In this document: positions 18,313-27,234 of the stretch, one piece after another
How positions within the stretch are numbered: the first letter of the stretch is position 1
Layout of the letters: each line of letters opens with the position of its first letter
Source of the DNA: Pseudomonas taeanensis MS-3
Lineage (GTDB): Bacteria > Pseudomonadota > Gammaproteobacteria > Pseudomonadales > Pseudomonadaceae
DNA: 64,000 bases
Direction of reading: 5' to 3'
NCBI RefSeq assembly: GCF_000498575.2
Contig: NZ_AWSQ01000002.1
Coordinates: 111,113-175,112, forward strand
The notes under the pieces: generated by a model
What the model was told of the DNA's origin: nothing
Database searches by the model: none
The model's input: only the letters and a program-made list of their open reading frames with translations
Made by a program: the position numbers and the translations under genes

Positions 18313-19764
18313 ATGTCTGAGCTGAACTTCGACCTGGTGGTAGTCGGCTGCGGTGCCGCAGGGTTGTCTACTGCAGTTTCTGCCGCGGAAAACGGCCTGC
18401 GTGTGGCGGTATTGGAACGTTCACGAGCGGAGGAGCGGGGCGGACAAACCCGTTGGACCGAAGCCTACCTGCGGATGAAAAGTCATGAAGAAGTCACCGA
18501 CGACTTCGATACCTTTCTGGCGGAAAACTCGGGCTGCTACCAAGATCCGGACTTCGTCGCTGAAAGCCTGATGGAGCGCAGCGCCTGGTCGGTTCAGGCG
18601 CGCAGCCTGCCGTTTATCGATACCAGCGTGATCGGCAGCTTTACCGATGCCGTGCCGGGCACCATTGCCTGGTTGAAAGATCAGGGCGTGCGCTTTGATT
18701 TTTTGCCGACCCAGTTTTTGACCAGTACTCAGCCGCGCCTGCTTCCCGTAGGCGGTGGCGAGGCCATCGTCGAGTGCCTGGCCAGTCGCGCCGAAGCGCT
18801 GGGGGCCAAGTTCTTCTACGAGACCAGCGCACGTTCGCTGATCCTCGACAACTGCAACCAGGTCAGCGGTCTGCGCGCCTACTCACCGGCGCAGGGTGAA
18901 CTGTGCTTCAGCGGCGCGGTGATGCTGGCCTGCGGCGGCTTCCAGGGCAACATGGAAATGCTCACTCGGTATATCGGCCCGCGCGCCTCCCTCATGCGCC
19001 CGGTGTGCAAGGGCGGCTACTTCAATCGCGGCGAGGGCATCCAGATGGCGCTGAATATAGGCGCGGCGGCCGCTGGCGAGTATGGCAACTATCACGCCGA
19101 GCCCGTTGATCCGCGTTCGGGGATTTCCGAACCGTCGATCTTCATCTTTCCTTACGGCGTGCTGGTCAACAAGGAAGGCCAGCGCTTCACCGATGAAGCG
19201 CCCGGCACCGTGGATGCCTGGTACGAGCGGGTGACGCGCAAGATCCTCGCGCAAACTGACGGCATTGCCTGGGTGATCCTCGATCAGAAGGTCAAGAATA
19301 TCCCCAACTACACCCTGGGTATCCGTACCGACCAGTCGGCGATTCAGGCCGCCAGCCTGGCCGAACTGGCAGCCAAACTGGAGCTGCCGGTGGCGGCTGT
19401 GGCGCAGAGTGTGGCGCAGTACAACGCCGCTTGTCGGCCTGGCGACTACCGCCCGCTGCAACTCGACGGCTTGGCCACCGAGGGGTTGCAACCGCCGAAG
19501 AGCAACTGGGCGCTACCGCTGGATCAGGGGCCGTATCTGGCGTATCCGATTATCTCGGCCAACGTCTTCACCTTTGGCGGCTTGAAGATCGACGAACAGG
19601 GCCGGGTGATCAATATCGACGGCCAGCCGATCCGCAATCTGTACGCCGCCGGTGAAACTGCAGGCACCTATTTCGGCAACTACTGTGGCGGCACTTCGGT
19701 GCTGCGCGGCCTGGTCTTCGGTCGCTTGGCCGGGCGCACCGCCGCCGGCCTGCAGGGAGCCTGA
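18313..19764 (+). CDS. FAD-dependent dehydrogenase, KstD/fumarate-reductase-like (3 of 3)
   Basis: 483 residues, GAGGGAGGGA upstream of the ATG. Dinucleotide fold LVVVGCGAAGLSTAV at about 8-22, then LERSRAEERGGQTRWTEAY, a substrate-site-like loop. C-terminal FAD motif IRNLYAAGETAGTYFGNYCG. Its nearest neighbour in layout is the protein at 11673: both carry a PKSNWA segment and an FTFGGL segment. It is the first gene of the run that also encodes the SDR and the isochorismatase-like protein, with 1 bp between it and the SDR. Having three such enzymes suggests successive desaturations of one ring, which is inference. Confidence 0.85.
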   Translation: MSELNFDLVVVGCGAAGLSTAVSAAENGLRVAVLERSRAEERGGQTRWTEAYLRMKSHEEVTDDFDTFLAENSGCYQDPDFVAESLMERSAWSVQARSLPFIDTSVIGSFTDAVPGTIAWLKDQGVRFDFLPTQFLTSTQPRLLPVGGGEAIVECLASRAEALGAKFFYETSARSLILDNCNQVSGLRAYSPAQGELCFSGAVMLACGGFQGNMEMLTRYIGPRASLMRPVCKGGYFNRGEGIQMALNIGAAAAGEYGNYHAEPVDPRSGISEPSIFIFPYGVLVNKEGQRFTDEAPGTVDAWYERVTRKILAQTDGIAWVILDQKVKNIPNYTLGIRTDQSAIQAASLAELAAKLELPVAAVAQSVAQYNAACRPGDYRPLQLDGLATEGLQPPKSNWALPLDQGPYLAYPIISANVFTFGGLKIDEQGRVINIDGQPIRNLYAAGETAGTYFGNYCGGTSVLRGLVFGRLAGRTAAGLQGA

Positions 19765-19765
19765 G

Positions 19766-20497
19766 ATGAACGTAGCAGTGGTTACCGGTGCCTCTGGGGC
19801 AATCGGCAGTGCAGTCTGTAGGCAGTTGTTGGCGGCGGGTTACCGGGTGGCCGGGCTTGACCTGGCCGAACCCGAGGTGCTGCGCAAGGGCGTGAGTTTC
19901 TATTCCTGCGATGTGGCCTCGCGGATTGCCGTGCGCAGTGTGGTTGAGGACATTGAAGAGCACTTGGGGCCCATCACGGCCTTGGTCAACGTAGCGGGGA
20001 TCGTCTCGCGCGGCAGCGCGTTGGAGCTGACCATCTCCGAGTACGAGCGGGTCATGCGCGTCAACGTACAGGGCACGCTGGTGCCCTGTCAGGTGATCGG
20101 CCAGTTGATGGCCGAACGCCGCCAGGGAGCGATCGTCAACCTCGGTTCGGTGGTCGGCAAGAACGGCGGCAACGCCCGACCCTGGCTCGACCCGGCGGAA
20201 CAGGACAGCGCCGGCAATATTGCCTACGGCATGTCCAAGGCGGCGGTGCACAGCATGACCCAGTTCCTCGCCAAGGAGCTGGCTGCGCGGGGCGTGCGGG
20301 TCAATGCCGTGGCACCGGGGCCGATTGCCACCAGCATGACCAGCAGCTTTCCAGACAACTTGCGCGCGCTGATTCCGCTCGGCCGGATGGGGCGTGCCGA
20401 GGACGTCGCCGCGGCGGTGCATTTTCTTCTTTCCGAACAGGCCGGCTTTATCTCCGGCGAGATTCTCGACATCAACGGCGCACTCTGGTGCGACTGA
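19766..20497 (+). CDS. Short-chain dehydrogenase/reductase (SDR)
   Basis: 243-residue classical SDR, the normal size. Cofactor motif TGASGAIG at 7-14, NVAG near 94-97, catalytic Tyr and Lys in YGMSK, and a C-terminal GEILDINGALWCD typical of FabG-like members. The start follows the FAD dehydrogenase stop by 1 bp; the long upstream frame is a shadow of that gene. An SDR would interconvert an alcohol and a ketone on the ring or chain, which would set up or follow desaturation by the FAD enzymes. Relationship to EntA-type dihydrodiol dehydrogenases is possible but not demonstrable here. Confidence 0.9.
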   Translation: MNVAVVTGASGAIGSAVCRQLLAAGYRVAGLDLAEPEVLRKGVSFYSCDVASRIAVRSVVEDIEEHLGPITALVNVAGIVSRGSALELTISEYERVMRVNVQGTLVPCQVIGQLMAERRQGAIVNLGSVVGKNGGNARPWLDPAEQDSAGNIAYGMSKAAVHSMTQFLAKELAARGVRVNAVAPGPIATSMTSSFPDNLRALIPLGRMGRAEDVAAAVHFLLSEQAGFISGEILDINGALWCD

Positions 20498-20519
20498 TTC
20501 AACCCATAGGAAAACAGTG

Positions 20520-21095
20520 ATGAAAAGTATTTATCTGGTTTTGGACATGCAGAACGACCTGGTGCATGCGGACGGCGCCAGCGGCAAGGGACCGCTGGGC
20601 GAGCAAGTGCGTGAGCGCGATATCATCGCCCGGACTGCCCAGGCCATCAGCAAGGCCCGTGCCGCCGGCATTCCGGTGGCCTTTGTGCGTGTCGCCTTCT
20701 CCGACGACCACCGTGAAGCCAACCTGAACTCCCAGGTGTTCGGTCCGATCGCCAAGAACGGCATCCTCAAGATGAATGCCTGGGGCGGCCAGGTGCATGA
20801 AACGCTGGCTCCGCAGGATGGCGAATGGGACATCGTCAAGCACCGTGTTTCGCCGTTCTACCAGACCCGCCTGGAACTGCTGCTCAAGCGCGAAGGCATC
20901 CAGCGTATCTACTGCAGCGGCGTGAGCACCCAGGCGGTGGTTCAGGCCACTGTGCGCGATGCCCATGACCGTGATTTCGATGTGGTGTTGCTGGAGGACT
21001 GCTGTGCTTCGCCGTCCGCCCAGGAGCATGCAAACTCCGTGGCCAGCATCGGCCGCTTCTGCTCCGTGGCCAACGTCGAGTCGGCCTTTGCCTGA
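20520..21095 (+). CDS. Isochorismatase-like hydrolase lacking the catalytic cysteine
   Basis: 191 residues, the usual size. The ATG at 20520 follows AGGAAAAC. The fold is clear: YLVLDMQNDLV with D9, DIVKHRVSPFY with K107, and YCSGVSTQAVVQATVRDA. In cysteine hydrolases of this family the motif is GVATxxCV; here the cysteine position is V140. Asp and Lys of the triad remain. Isochorismatases and PhzD also lack this cysteine and cleave vinyl ethers, so a vinyl-ether or similar hydrolysis is more plausible than amide hydrolysis. A non-catalytic role is also possible. Last gene before a strong terminator. Confidence 0.82.
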   Translation: MKSIYLVLDMQNDLVHADGASGKGPLGEQVRERDIIARTAQAISKARAAGIPVAFVRVAFSDDHREANLNSQVFGPIAKNGILKMNAWGGQVHETLAPQDGEWDIVKHRVSPFYQTRLELLLKREGIQRIYCSGVSTQAVVQATVRDAHDRDFDVVLLEDCCASPSAQEHANSVASIGRFCSVANVESAFA

Positions 21096-21129
21096 GTCTG
21101 CGCCCTGCTGATGGCCGCATGATGTGCAG

Positions 21130-21163
21130 CCCGACCCGGTTCCACTCGGTCGGGTTTTTTTTT
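21130..21163 (+). terminator. Rho-independent terminator after isochorismatase-like gene
   Basis: CCCGACC and GGTCGGG pair around an 11-base loop, followed by nine T. It separates the SDR/hydrolase run from the MFS gene. Confidence 0.9.
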
Positions 21164-21201
21164 ATGACGATTACGACAATTATGTCGTTTGAGGAGGCAG
21201 G

Positions 21202-22557
21202 GTGAGTCGCGCCAACAGCCGCATGACCACCGCAGCGCTGGTCATTGGCGCCTTTGCGGTGGTCATGTCCGCGACCACCATCAACGTGGCGATTACCCCG
21301 ATGATGCGCGACTTCGCCATCAGCCATTACCTCGCCCAGCAATTCTCCTCGGTATTTCTGGGCATGACGGTGGTCTGCGCACCGCTGGCAGCCTGGGTTG
21401 CCGATCGCTTCGGGGCCTGGCGGGTGTTTCGCTACCTGCTCCTGCTGTATGTGCTGGTTTCGGTCCTGGCGGGCTTTTCTGACAGCCTGGCCAGCATGCT
21501 GATTGCCCGTGCCCTGCAGGGTGTGTGTGGCGGAATAATCCAGCCGCTGTCACTGTTTTTGATTTTGGAGTCGGCGCTGCCCGGCAAGCAGGGGCGCACG
21601 ATGTCCATGTTTGGTTTGGGCGTGGTGATGGCCCCGGCCCTTGGCCCAACCTTGGCCGGCTTTGTGGTTGAGCTGGTGGGCTGGCGCTACACCTTCTGGC
21701 TCGGCGTGCCGCCGGCGCTGATCGCACTGGGCCTGGCAGCCTGGGCGCGGCCTGTTGATCAGGCGCGGCGCGCTGGCCAGGGGCGCTTGGATTTTCCTGG
21801 GCTGATATTGCTCGCCGGCCTGGTCACCATGGTCTTTGCCTGGCCACTGCTGCTGGCCTATTCGGCCTGGTTGGCCGCGGTGCTGGTGGTAGCCTGGTTG
21901 CTGCTGTTGGTGCTGTTCTGGCGCCAGCAAGAGCGCAGCGTGGAATCACTGATTACGCCAACGCTGTTTCGCTATCCGCAGTTTCTCAGTGGCATCCTGG
22001 TCACCGTGGCTTATGGCGCCGGAATGTATGGCTCAATGTTCTTGGTGCCGTTGCTGTTGCAGGATGGCCTCGGCGAGTCGGCAGTGGTCACCGGTAACCT
22101 GATGCTGCTGGGCGGCCTGGCGCTGGCGCTGAGTATCCAGTTGGCCGGTCAGTTGGTCGACCGCTTTTCGCCGCGGCTGGTGGTGATGATCGGGCTTGCC
22201 TGCTTCGCGCTGTCCTGTCTGTTGCTGGCGTTGCCGGTCAGCATGGAGCTGATTGCCCTCGGCATTGTGCTCGGCCGGATTGGCCTGGGCATGATTATTC
22301 CCAGTTTGTACACGGCAATGGTGCGTGCCGTGCCGAACGAGTTGCTGCGCCGCGGCACCGTTGTCACCACCTTGTTGCGCCAGGCGGGGGGGGCACTCGG
22401 TATCACCTTGATCGGGGTGCTGCTGTCCGGCCTGAGTGCGCTCAGTCTGCCAGGCGGGAGCGTATGGCCAGCCGCTAGCGCGCCGTATTCAGTGATTTTC
22501 GCGCTGCTCGGCCTGCTATTTCTGTGGGCTTTGTGGGTCTCGCGCCGCCTGGCTTGA
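21202..22557 (+). CDS. MFS transporter, drug:H+ antiporter-like
   Basis: 451 residues with about 12 hydrophobic segments. GTG start at 21202 with GAGGAGG five to six bases upstream. MFS signatures: LAAWVADRFGAWRVFRY (motif A-like, between the second and third segments) and GVVMAPALGPTLAGFVVELVGW, a motif-C-like stretch with the glycine/proline spacing seen in antiporters. Behind a terminator, so probably its own promoter or a small unit. It could take up the substrate or export an intermediate. It ends 8 bp from the convergent sigma-54 regulator gene. Confidence 0.88.
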   Translation: MSRANSRMTTAALVIGAFAVVMSATTINVAITPMMRDFAISHYLAQQFSSVFLGMTVVCAPLAAWVADRFGAWRVFRYLLLLYVLVSVLAGFSDSLASMLIARALQGVCGGIIQPLSLFLILESALPGKQGRTMSMFGLGVVMAPALGPTLAGFVVELVGWRYTFWLGVPPALIALGLAAWARPVDQARRAGQGRLDFPGLILLAGLVTMVFAWPLLLAYSAWLAAVLVVAWLLLLVLFWRQQERSVESLITPTLFRYPQFLSGILVTVAYGAGMYGSMFLVPLLLQDGLGESAVVTGNLMLLGGLALALSIQLAGQLVDRFSPRLVVMIGLACFALSCLLLALPVSMELIALGIVLGRIGLGMIIPSLYTAMVRAVPNELLRRGTVVTTLLRQAGGALGITLIGVLLSGLSALSLPGGSVWPAASAPYSVIFALLGLLFLWALWVSRRLA

Positions 22558-22565
22558 GACAGGTT

Positions 22566-24407
22566 TCAGTCCGTTTGTTCGCCGGCGATCTTCTTCAGGC
22601 GGTAATCCAGTTGGGCGCGGCTCAGGCCGAGCAGTACGGCGGCCTTGGACACGTTGCCCTCGCTCATCCGCATGGCTTCCTCGATATACACCTCCTCGAT
22701 GCCGGGCAACTTGACCGGGCCGCGCTGCAGGGTGCGTCTGGCAAGCTGCAGCAGCTGATCATGGCTGGAACTTTCCTGCTGGCCCGCCCCCACGCCGATT
22801 TGCTCGCCGCCGGATAGACGGATGCCAATACCCGGTGCCTGATCCCAGCTGACGGTGCCTACCTGGTGCGTACCCTCGGCCTCTTCGATGCCGGAAAGGT
22901 GGCGGATGTCGATGGCCTCGTCGTCGTCGGCGAGAATCACCGCGCGTTCGATGACGTTCTCGAACTCACGGATATTGCCCGGCCAGCGATAGTCGAGGAT
23001 GCGTTGTAGCGCGCGTGGGGTGATACCGGGGATCCGCCGCTCGTGCAGGCGCGAGAGTTTGTTGATGCAGCTTTCCAGCAGCAGCGGCAGGTCGTCCTTG
23101 CGTTCACGCAGCGGTGCGATGGTGACCGGGAATACATTCAGGCGATAGAACAGGTCGCTGCGAAAACTCCCGTGCTTCACCGCTTCGGCGAGGTTTTCGT
23201 TGGTCGCGGCAATCACCCGCACGTCGACCTTGACGGTCTTGTTGCTACCCAGACGCTCCAGCTCGCCACTTTGCAAGACACGCAGCAATTTGCCTTGCGC
23301 GGTCATGCTCAGGGTGCCGATCTCGTCGAGGAAGATGGTGCCGCCATCGGCAATTTCGAAGCGCCCCGGGCGCGCTTCGGTGGCCCCCGAGTAGGCGCCG
23401 CGCTGAACGCCGAAGAGTTCCGATTCGATCAACTGCTCGGGAATGGCCGCGCAGTTGATCTCGATAAACGGCTTGTGCGCGCGGCGGCTGTTGGCGTGCA
23501 CTTCATGGGCGAACATGGTCTTGCCGACGCCGCTTTCACCGAGCAACAGCACGCTGGCATGGGTGCTGGCGACCCGCTGGATCTTGTGCAACGCCGAGAT
23601 ATAAGCGGCCGAGCTGCCGACCGGGCGGTCCAGCGCGGTCGGGTCAGTGACGAACGCCAGGCCGAACGGTGCCTTGCTCTGCTTGGCCTGGGCATCGTCC
23701 TTTTGTTCCTGTGGCGGTTGGCGCATGAGGCGGTCGCTGGCGCGCGGCTGGAAGTACTTGAGGTCGTCTTCCGGGTCATCCCAGCCTTCGATCGGCCGTG
23801 CCACGGCGCGGCAGACCTCGTCGCCGGCTCCGCGGCACTGGGTTTCCCGAACCAGAATGCGCTTGCCCATCAGGCGCGTGAGGAAGCCGGAGCTGTAACC
23901 CACCTCCATCCAGCAGATGGGGTCTTGGCTGGGGCTCCTGAGCGCCAGATGCTGGTCGCATTCCAGTGAGTGGGTCCAGGTGAACTCGCCGTACAGGTAG
24001 CCTTTGTTCTGGTCGGCCTCGAGGCGGATCGGTTCAACCTGCACCATGCCGCTCAACGCATGCAGCTGCGCACCGGCGGCGAGAATTTCCAGCTCCGTGC
24101 CATTGATTCGGGTCTTGATTGCCAGGTCGGCATCGCGACTGCCCGATAGGTAGCCAATACGCGTCATCAGGCCACGGGTGAAGTCGCTGCCCATGGTCTC
24201 CAGCAACTCTTCGCGCAGTGCGCCGAAAGCCTCGGCATGCAGCAACAGCATGCGCTTGTCGCCGAGCCAGATGGAGCCTTCGTCGGGGCGGAAATGCAGG
24301 TGTTCGGCCAGGTCATGCATGTCTGGAAAGCGCAGGTCGGTAATGATGTCCTTGAGCACGCTCTGGTTGAGAGTCTTGGTGGAGTCATTGCCTGCTGGTG
24401 CGGTCAT
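22566..24407 (-). CDS. XylR/DmpR-type sigma-54-dependent activator, phenol-sensing class
   Basis: 613 residues from the ATG at 24407. Domains in order: XylR_N/V4R sensor at about 20-205, AAA+ domain at about 262-505, and a Fis-type helix-turn-helix at the C-terminus (SEGNVSKAAVLLGLSRAQLD). Walker A is GESGVGKT at 290-297. The sigma-54 contact loop is GAYSGA (337-342) rather than GAFTGA. The MopR zinc ligands C155, E178, C181 and C189 correspond to C165, E188, C191 and C199, and the phenol-contacting H106 and W134 correspond to H116 and W144, all at a constant +10 offset. The likely inducer is a phenolic. It is divergent from the dioxygenase operon, which has a matching -24/-12 promoter. Confidence 0.93.
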   Translation of the reverse strand: MTAPAGNDSTKTLNQSVLKDIITDLRFPDMHDLAEHLHFRPDEGSIWLGDKRMLLLHAEAFGALREELLETMGSDFTRGLMTRIGYLSGSRDADLAIKTRINGTELEILAAGAQLHALSGMVQVEPIRLEADQNKGYLYGEFTWTHSLECDQHLALRSPSQDPICWMEVGYSSGFLTRLMGKRILVRETQCRGAGDEVCRAVARPIEGWDDPEDDLKYFQPRASDRLMRQPPQEQKDDAQAKQSKAPFGLAFVTDPTALDRPVGSSAAYISALHKIQRVASTHASVLLLGESGVGKTMFAHEVHANSRRAHKPFIEINCAAIPEQLIESELFGVQRGAYSGATEARPGRFEIADGGTIFLDEIGTLSMTAQGKLLRVLQSGELERLGSNKTVKVDVRVIAATNENLAEAVKHGSFRSDLFYRLNVFPVTIAPLRERKDDLPLLLESCINKLSRLHERRIPGITPRALQRILDYRWPGNIREFENVIERAVILADDDEAIDIRHLSGIEEAEGTHQVGTVSWDQAPGIGIRLSGGEQIGVGAGQQESSSHDQLLQLARRTLQRGPVKLPGIEEVYIEEAMRMSEGNVSKAAVLLGLSRAQLDYRLKKIAGEQTD

Positions 24408-24613
24408 CGGAGTTCCCAACTGTTGCTGTTATCGGTGGCATTGAGGCGGCGCATGCTCCCTGTGACACTCGTCCGAGTGCCTGGAAAGCCGCAACCCATA
24501 GTAGCAGGGCAGGCGCTTCAGTCGGCGCCATGTCGGCGAGAACGACCCTGCACGTAGGAGGGTATTACGATTTTCAGTTCATCAAATTCGCAATGATCCG
24601 ATTTTTATGAACG

Positions 24614-24635
24614 CCTTGGCCGTGACTGACCAAGG
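24614..24635. promoter_or_regulatory. Candidate upstream activating palindrome
   Basis: CCTTGG and CCAAGG form a perfect hexamer inverted repeat across 10 bp, centred about 100 bp upstream of the -24/-12 element, the distance expected for XylR/DmpR-class activators. The sequence is not the known DmpR site, so the assignment rests on position and symmetry only. Confidence 0.4.
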
Positions 24636-24720
24636 GGGGGCCGTCACTGGTATCTTTGTTTATTGCCTAAGTCATTGATAGACATATATAAAATATTTTT
24701 CCATGACGGTCTTCAATTGC

Positions 24721-24736
24721 TGGCATAGCCGTTGCT
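24721..24736 (+). promoter_or_regulatory. Sigma-54 (-24/-12) promoter of the meta-cleavage operon
   Basis: TGGCATAGCCGTTGCT matches TGGCAY-rN4-TTGCW in full, with 10 bases between the invariant GG and GC. It lies about 104 bp upstream of the dioxygenase start, and the adjacent divergent gene encodes a sigma-54 activator. Confidence 0.87.
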
Positions 24737-24839
24737 ATCTCCTAGTTAGACAAAACGCCACCCGCTTCGGGTGAGTGTTTTAACCCTGCCCGAGCCTGCC
24801 GCCCGGCTGGGAAAACAACAATAAATAGGAGGTAAGGCA

Positions 24840-25742
24840 GTGGCCGAGATTTCATCTCTGGGTTACGTCGGTTTTGGCGTAAGCGACCTGGATAAGTGGC
24901 AAGTCTTTGCAACGGACGTCATGGGCATGCAGGTCGCCCAGCGTGACGAAACCAGCATGTCTCTGCGCATGGACGACTATTGCCAGCGCTTCTTCCTTGA
25001 GCTGAATCCGTGCGACGACCTGATTGTGGCCGGCTGGGAATTTGCCAGCGAAGCGGAGCTGGAAACCTACGCCGCCGAGCTCAAGGCCAAGGGTGTTGAA
25101 CTGACCCAGCTGAGTGCCGAGCTGGTACGCCGCCGGCATGTGGAGAAGGCCTACAGCTGCCAGGACCCGAATGGTTTTACCCATGAGTTCTTCTTCGGCC
25201 ATGGCGTGGCCAACCTCAAGGATCAGTTCCGCTCCAAGGTGCTCAAGAGCCGCTTCGTCACCGGTGACCTGGGTGTCGGTCACATCCTGCCGTTCGCCAA
25301 CCGCAATAACGGCCCGGAGACCGTGGCTTTTTACAAGGATGTACTGAAGCTGCGCATCAGCGACTACATCCGACAGGAAGTCCAGCCGGGAATGATGGTC
25401 GAGGCGACTTTCTTTCACACCAAAACGGGCCGTCACCACTCCATCGCCACGGCTCAGGCTCCGACGCCCAAGGTACTCAATCACTTCATGGTGCAGGTCG
25501 AAGACATGGACGACGTCGGGCTGGCCTATGACCGTGCCAAGGCTGCCGGTCTGCACATCGTGCTGGAGCTGGGCCATCACCCGAACGATCGGACCTTCTC
25601 CTTCTACGCGCAGACGCCTTCTGGTTTCAACTTCGAGTTCGGCTGGGGTGGGCTGGTGATCGAGGAAGGTAACTGGGAAGTGAAAACCTTCCATCAGATG
25701 AGCGATTGGGGTCACCAGCGTAATCCACTTCCCCAGCACTGA
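24840..25742 (+). CDS. Extradiol (BphC/HsaC-type) catechol dioxygenase
   Basis: Two-domain type I extradiol dioxygenase of 300 residues. GTG start at 24840 with TAGGAGGT six bases upstream. Fe(II) ligands H148 (GVGHIL), H215 (LNHFMVQV) and E266 (FNFEFGWGG) are in place, with second-shell H199/H200 and Y256, as in 2,3-dihydroxybiphenyl 1,2-dioxygenase. It performs ring cleavage next to the two hydroxyls of a 3-substituted catechol. It is the first gene behind the sigma-54 promoter. With the HsaA/HsaB-like pair and hydrolases in the same run, a bulky 3-substituted catechol is the likely substrate; the N-terminal domain is poorly conserved, as is usual. Confidence 0.94.
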   Translation: MAEISSLGYVGFGVSDLDKWQVFATDVMGMQVAQRDETSMSLRMDDYCQRFFLELNPCDDLIVAGWEFASEAELETYAAELKAKGVELTQLSAELVRRRHVEKAYSCQDPNGFTHEFFFGHGVANLKDQFRSKVLKSRFVTGDLGVGHILPFANRNNGPETVAFYKDVLKLRISDYIRQEVQPGMMVEATFFHTKTGRHHSIATAQAPTPKVLNHFMVQVEDMDDVGLAYDRAKAAGLHIVLELGHHPNDRTFSFYAQTPSGFNFEFGWGGLVIEEGNWEVKTFHQMSDWGHQRNPLPQH

Positions 25743-25777
25743 GTCGGGCCATTTCCCAGCGTTTGGAGTACCTGTAT

Positions 25778-26659
25778 ATGAGTATCTGGTTGGATTTTCT
25801 CGGGGCCGAGATCCGTTACGTCGATCTGCCCACCTATGGCCGCACGCGCATTGCCGAAGCCGGTCACGGCAAGCCTGAGGCATTGATCCTGATGCACGGC
25901 ATCGGCGGTCATCTGGAAGCCTATGCGAAGAACGTGGTGGCGCTCGGCGAGCACTACCACGTGATCGCCTTCGACTACGTCGGTCATGGCCTGTCGGCGA
26001 AGAAGCTGGATATCGAGTATTCGATCAGCGACTACGTCGAGCAGCTGCGCGAGCTGATGGATGTCATGGGCATCGACAAGGCGCACATCTCCGGCGAGTC
26101 CCTGGGTGGTGTGGTCACCGGTGGTTTCGCCGTGCGTTACCCGCAGCGGGTCATGCGTGCCGTGTTCAATACCACCGGCGGCATCCCGATTGTCAGCCCG
26201 CAGGGTCATCAAGACCTGAAAAACCTCGCCGAGCTGTCGGCCAAGAGTTCTGGCAAACAGCCTGATTTCGACTCGGTCATGGCGCGCATGCAGTGGCTGC
26301 TGTACGAGGGCAACTGGAATCTGTTGAGTGACGAACTGGTCAATTCACGCCTGGCCATCTACAGCCGCCCAGACTTCCAGGCCAGTGCGGCGCGGGTCTA
26401 TGCACGGCTGAAAAAGGTCAACGAAGGCGGTACGCCGGACATGATCGAGCTGGAAAAAGTGCAGTGCGAGTCGCTGCTGTTGTGGACCAGCCACAACCCC
26501 ATTCACGACGTGGCCGCTGCCGAGGCCGCGCTGCCGCGCCTGGCCAAGGGTCAGCTCTACGTGATGAAGAAACTGGCGGGGCATTGGCCGCAGTACGAGT
26601 CGCCCGAGGAGTTCAACCAGGTCGTGCTGAACTTCCTGTCCAGCGGGAGGGTGGCGTAA
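25778..26659 (+). CDS. Alpha/beta hydrolase, atypical acid position
   Basis: 293 residues from the ATG at 25778 with TTGGAG 9 bases upstream. Oxyanion region LMHGIGGHLEAY, nucleophile S108 in SGESLGG, catalytic His H269 in LAGHWPQYESPEEF. At the usual acid position (WGRDD in relatives) it reads LLLWTSHNPIHD, so the expected Asp is N240; D244 might substitute. MhpC/BphD/HsaD-like hydrolases cleave the C-C bond of the meta-cleavage product. A second hydrolase with a standard triad lies at 38576, so this one may act on a different ester or C-C bond in the same pathway. Its stop overlaps the flavin reductase start by 1 bp. Confidence 0.87.
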   Translation: MSIWLDFLGAEIRYVDLPTYGRTRIAEAGHGKPEALILMHGIGGHLEAYAKNVVALGEHYHVIAFDYVGHGLSAKKLDIEYSISDYVEQLRELMDVMGIDKAHISGESLGGVVTGGFAVRYPQRVMRAVFNTTGGIPIVSPQGHQDLKNLAELSAKSSGKQPDFDSVMARMQWLLYEGNWNLLSDELVNSRLAIYSRPDFQASAARVYARLKKVNEGGTPDMIELEKVQCESLLLWTSHNPIHDVAAAEAALPRLAKGQLYVMKKLAGHWPQYESPEEFNQVVLNFLSSGRVA

Positions 26660-27192
26660 TGAATGCTCAAGTCATGGCCATGCGCCAGGCGAAATCTATC
26701 GGGCCGGTGCCGACGCCGGACTTTTGCCAGGCGATGCGCAACCTGGCTGGTGCCTGTGTGGTGATTGCCAGCGCCGACGGCAGCAAGCGAGCGGGCCTGA
26801 CCGCTACGGCGGTCTGTTCGATCACCGCCGATCCGCCACAGCTGCTGGTGTGCGTCAACCGCAATGTCTACGCCCACGGGGTTATCAGTGACAGCCGCAA
26901 CCTGAGTGTCAATGTGCTCGGGCAGCAACAGGAGCCCATCGCCAAACGGTTTGCCGGCATGGTCGAGGGCGTGGTCGGCGAGGAACGTTTCGCCGACGGG
27001 CTGTGGGCGGACGGTTTGAGCGGTGTGCCGGTGCTGCAGGACGCACTGGTCAGCTTCGAGTGCCAGGTGGTCGAGGTCATTCCGGCCAGCACCCACGACA
27101 TGTTTCTCTGCGAGGTCATCGGTTTGGCCGGGCGGATGAATCAGCAATCTCCCCTGATGTACTTCAACGGAAATTTCGCGGCTCTCGGCTAA
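26659..27192 (+). CDS. Flavin reductase, HsaB/HpaC-like
   Basis: 177 residues; the ATG at 26659 shares a base with the preceding stop and GGGAGGG lies upstream. The flavin-reductase-like split barrel is typical: FCQAMRNLAGACVVIASADG, RAGLTATAVCSITADPPQLL, VNVLGQQQEPIAKRFAG. It supplies reduced FMN or FAD to the monooxygenase encoded next. No extra domain is present, unlike the reductase at 40027. Neighbourhood and size match HsaB of the HsaA/HsaB phenol hydroxylase system in steroid degradation. Confidence 0.9.
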   Translation: MNAQVMAMRQAKSIGPVPTPDFCQAMRNLAGACVVIASADGSKRAGLTATAVCSITADPPQLLVCVNRNVYAHGVISDSRNLSVNVLGQQQEPIAKRFAGMVEGVVGEERFADGLWADGLSGVPVLQDALVSFECQVVEVIPASTHDMFLCEVIGLAGRMNQQSPLMYFNGNFAALG

Positions 27193-27234
27193 GTGCTGGC
27201 TGTCCGCTGAAAACAATAAAAGAGAGAGATGAAA

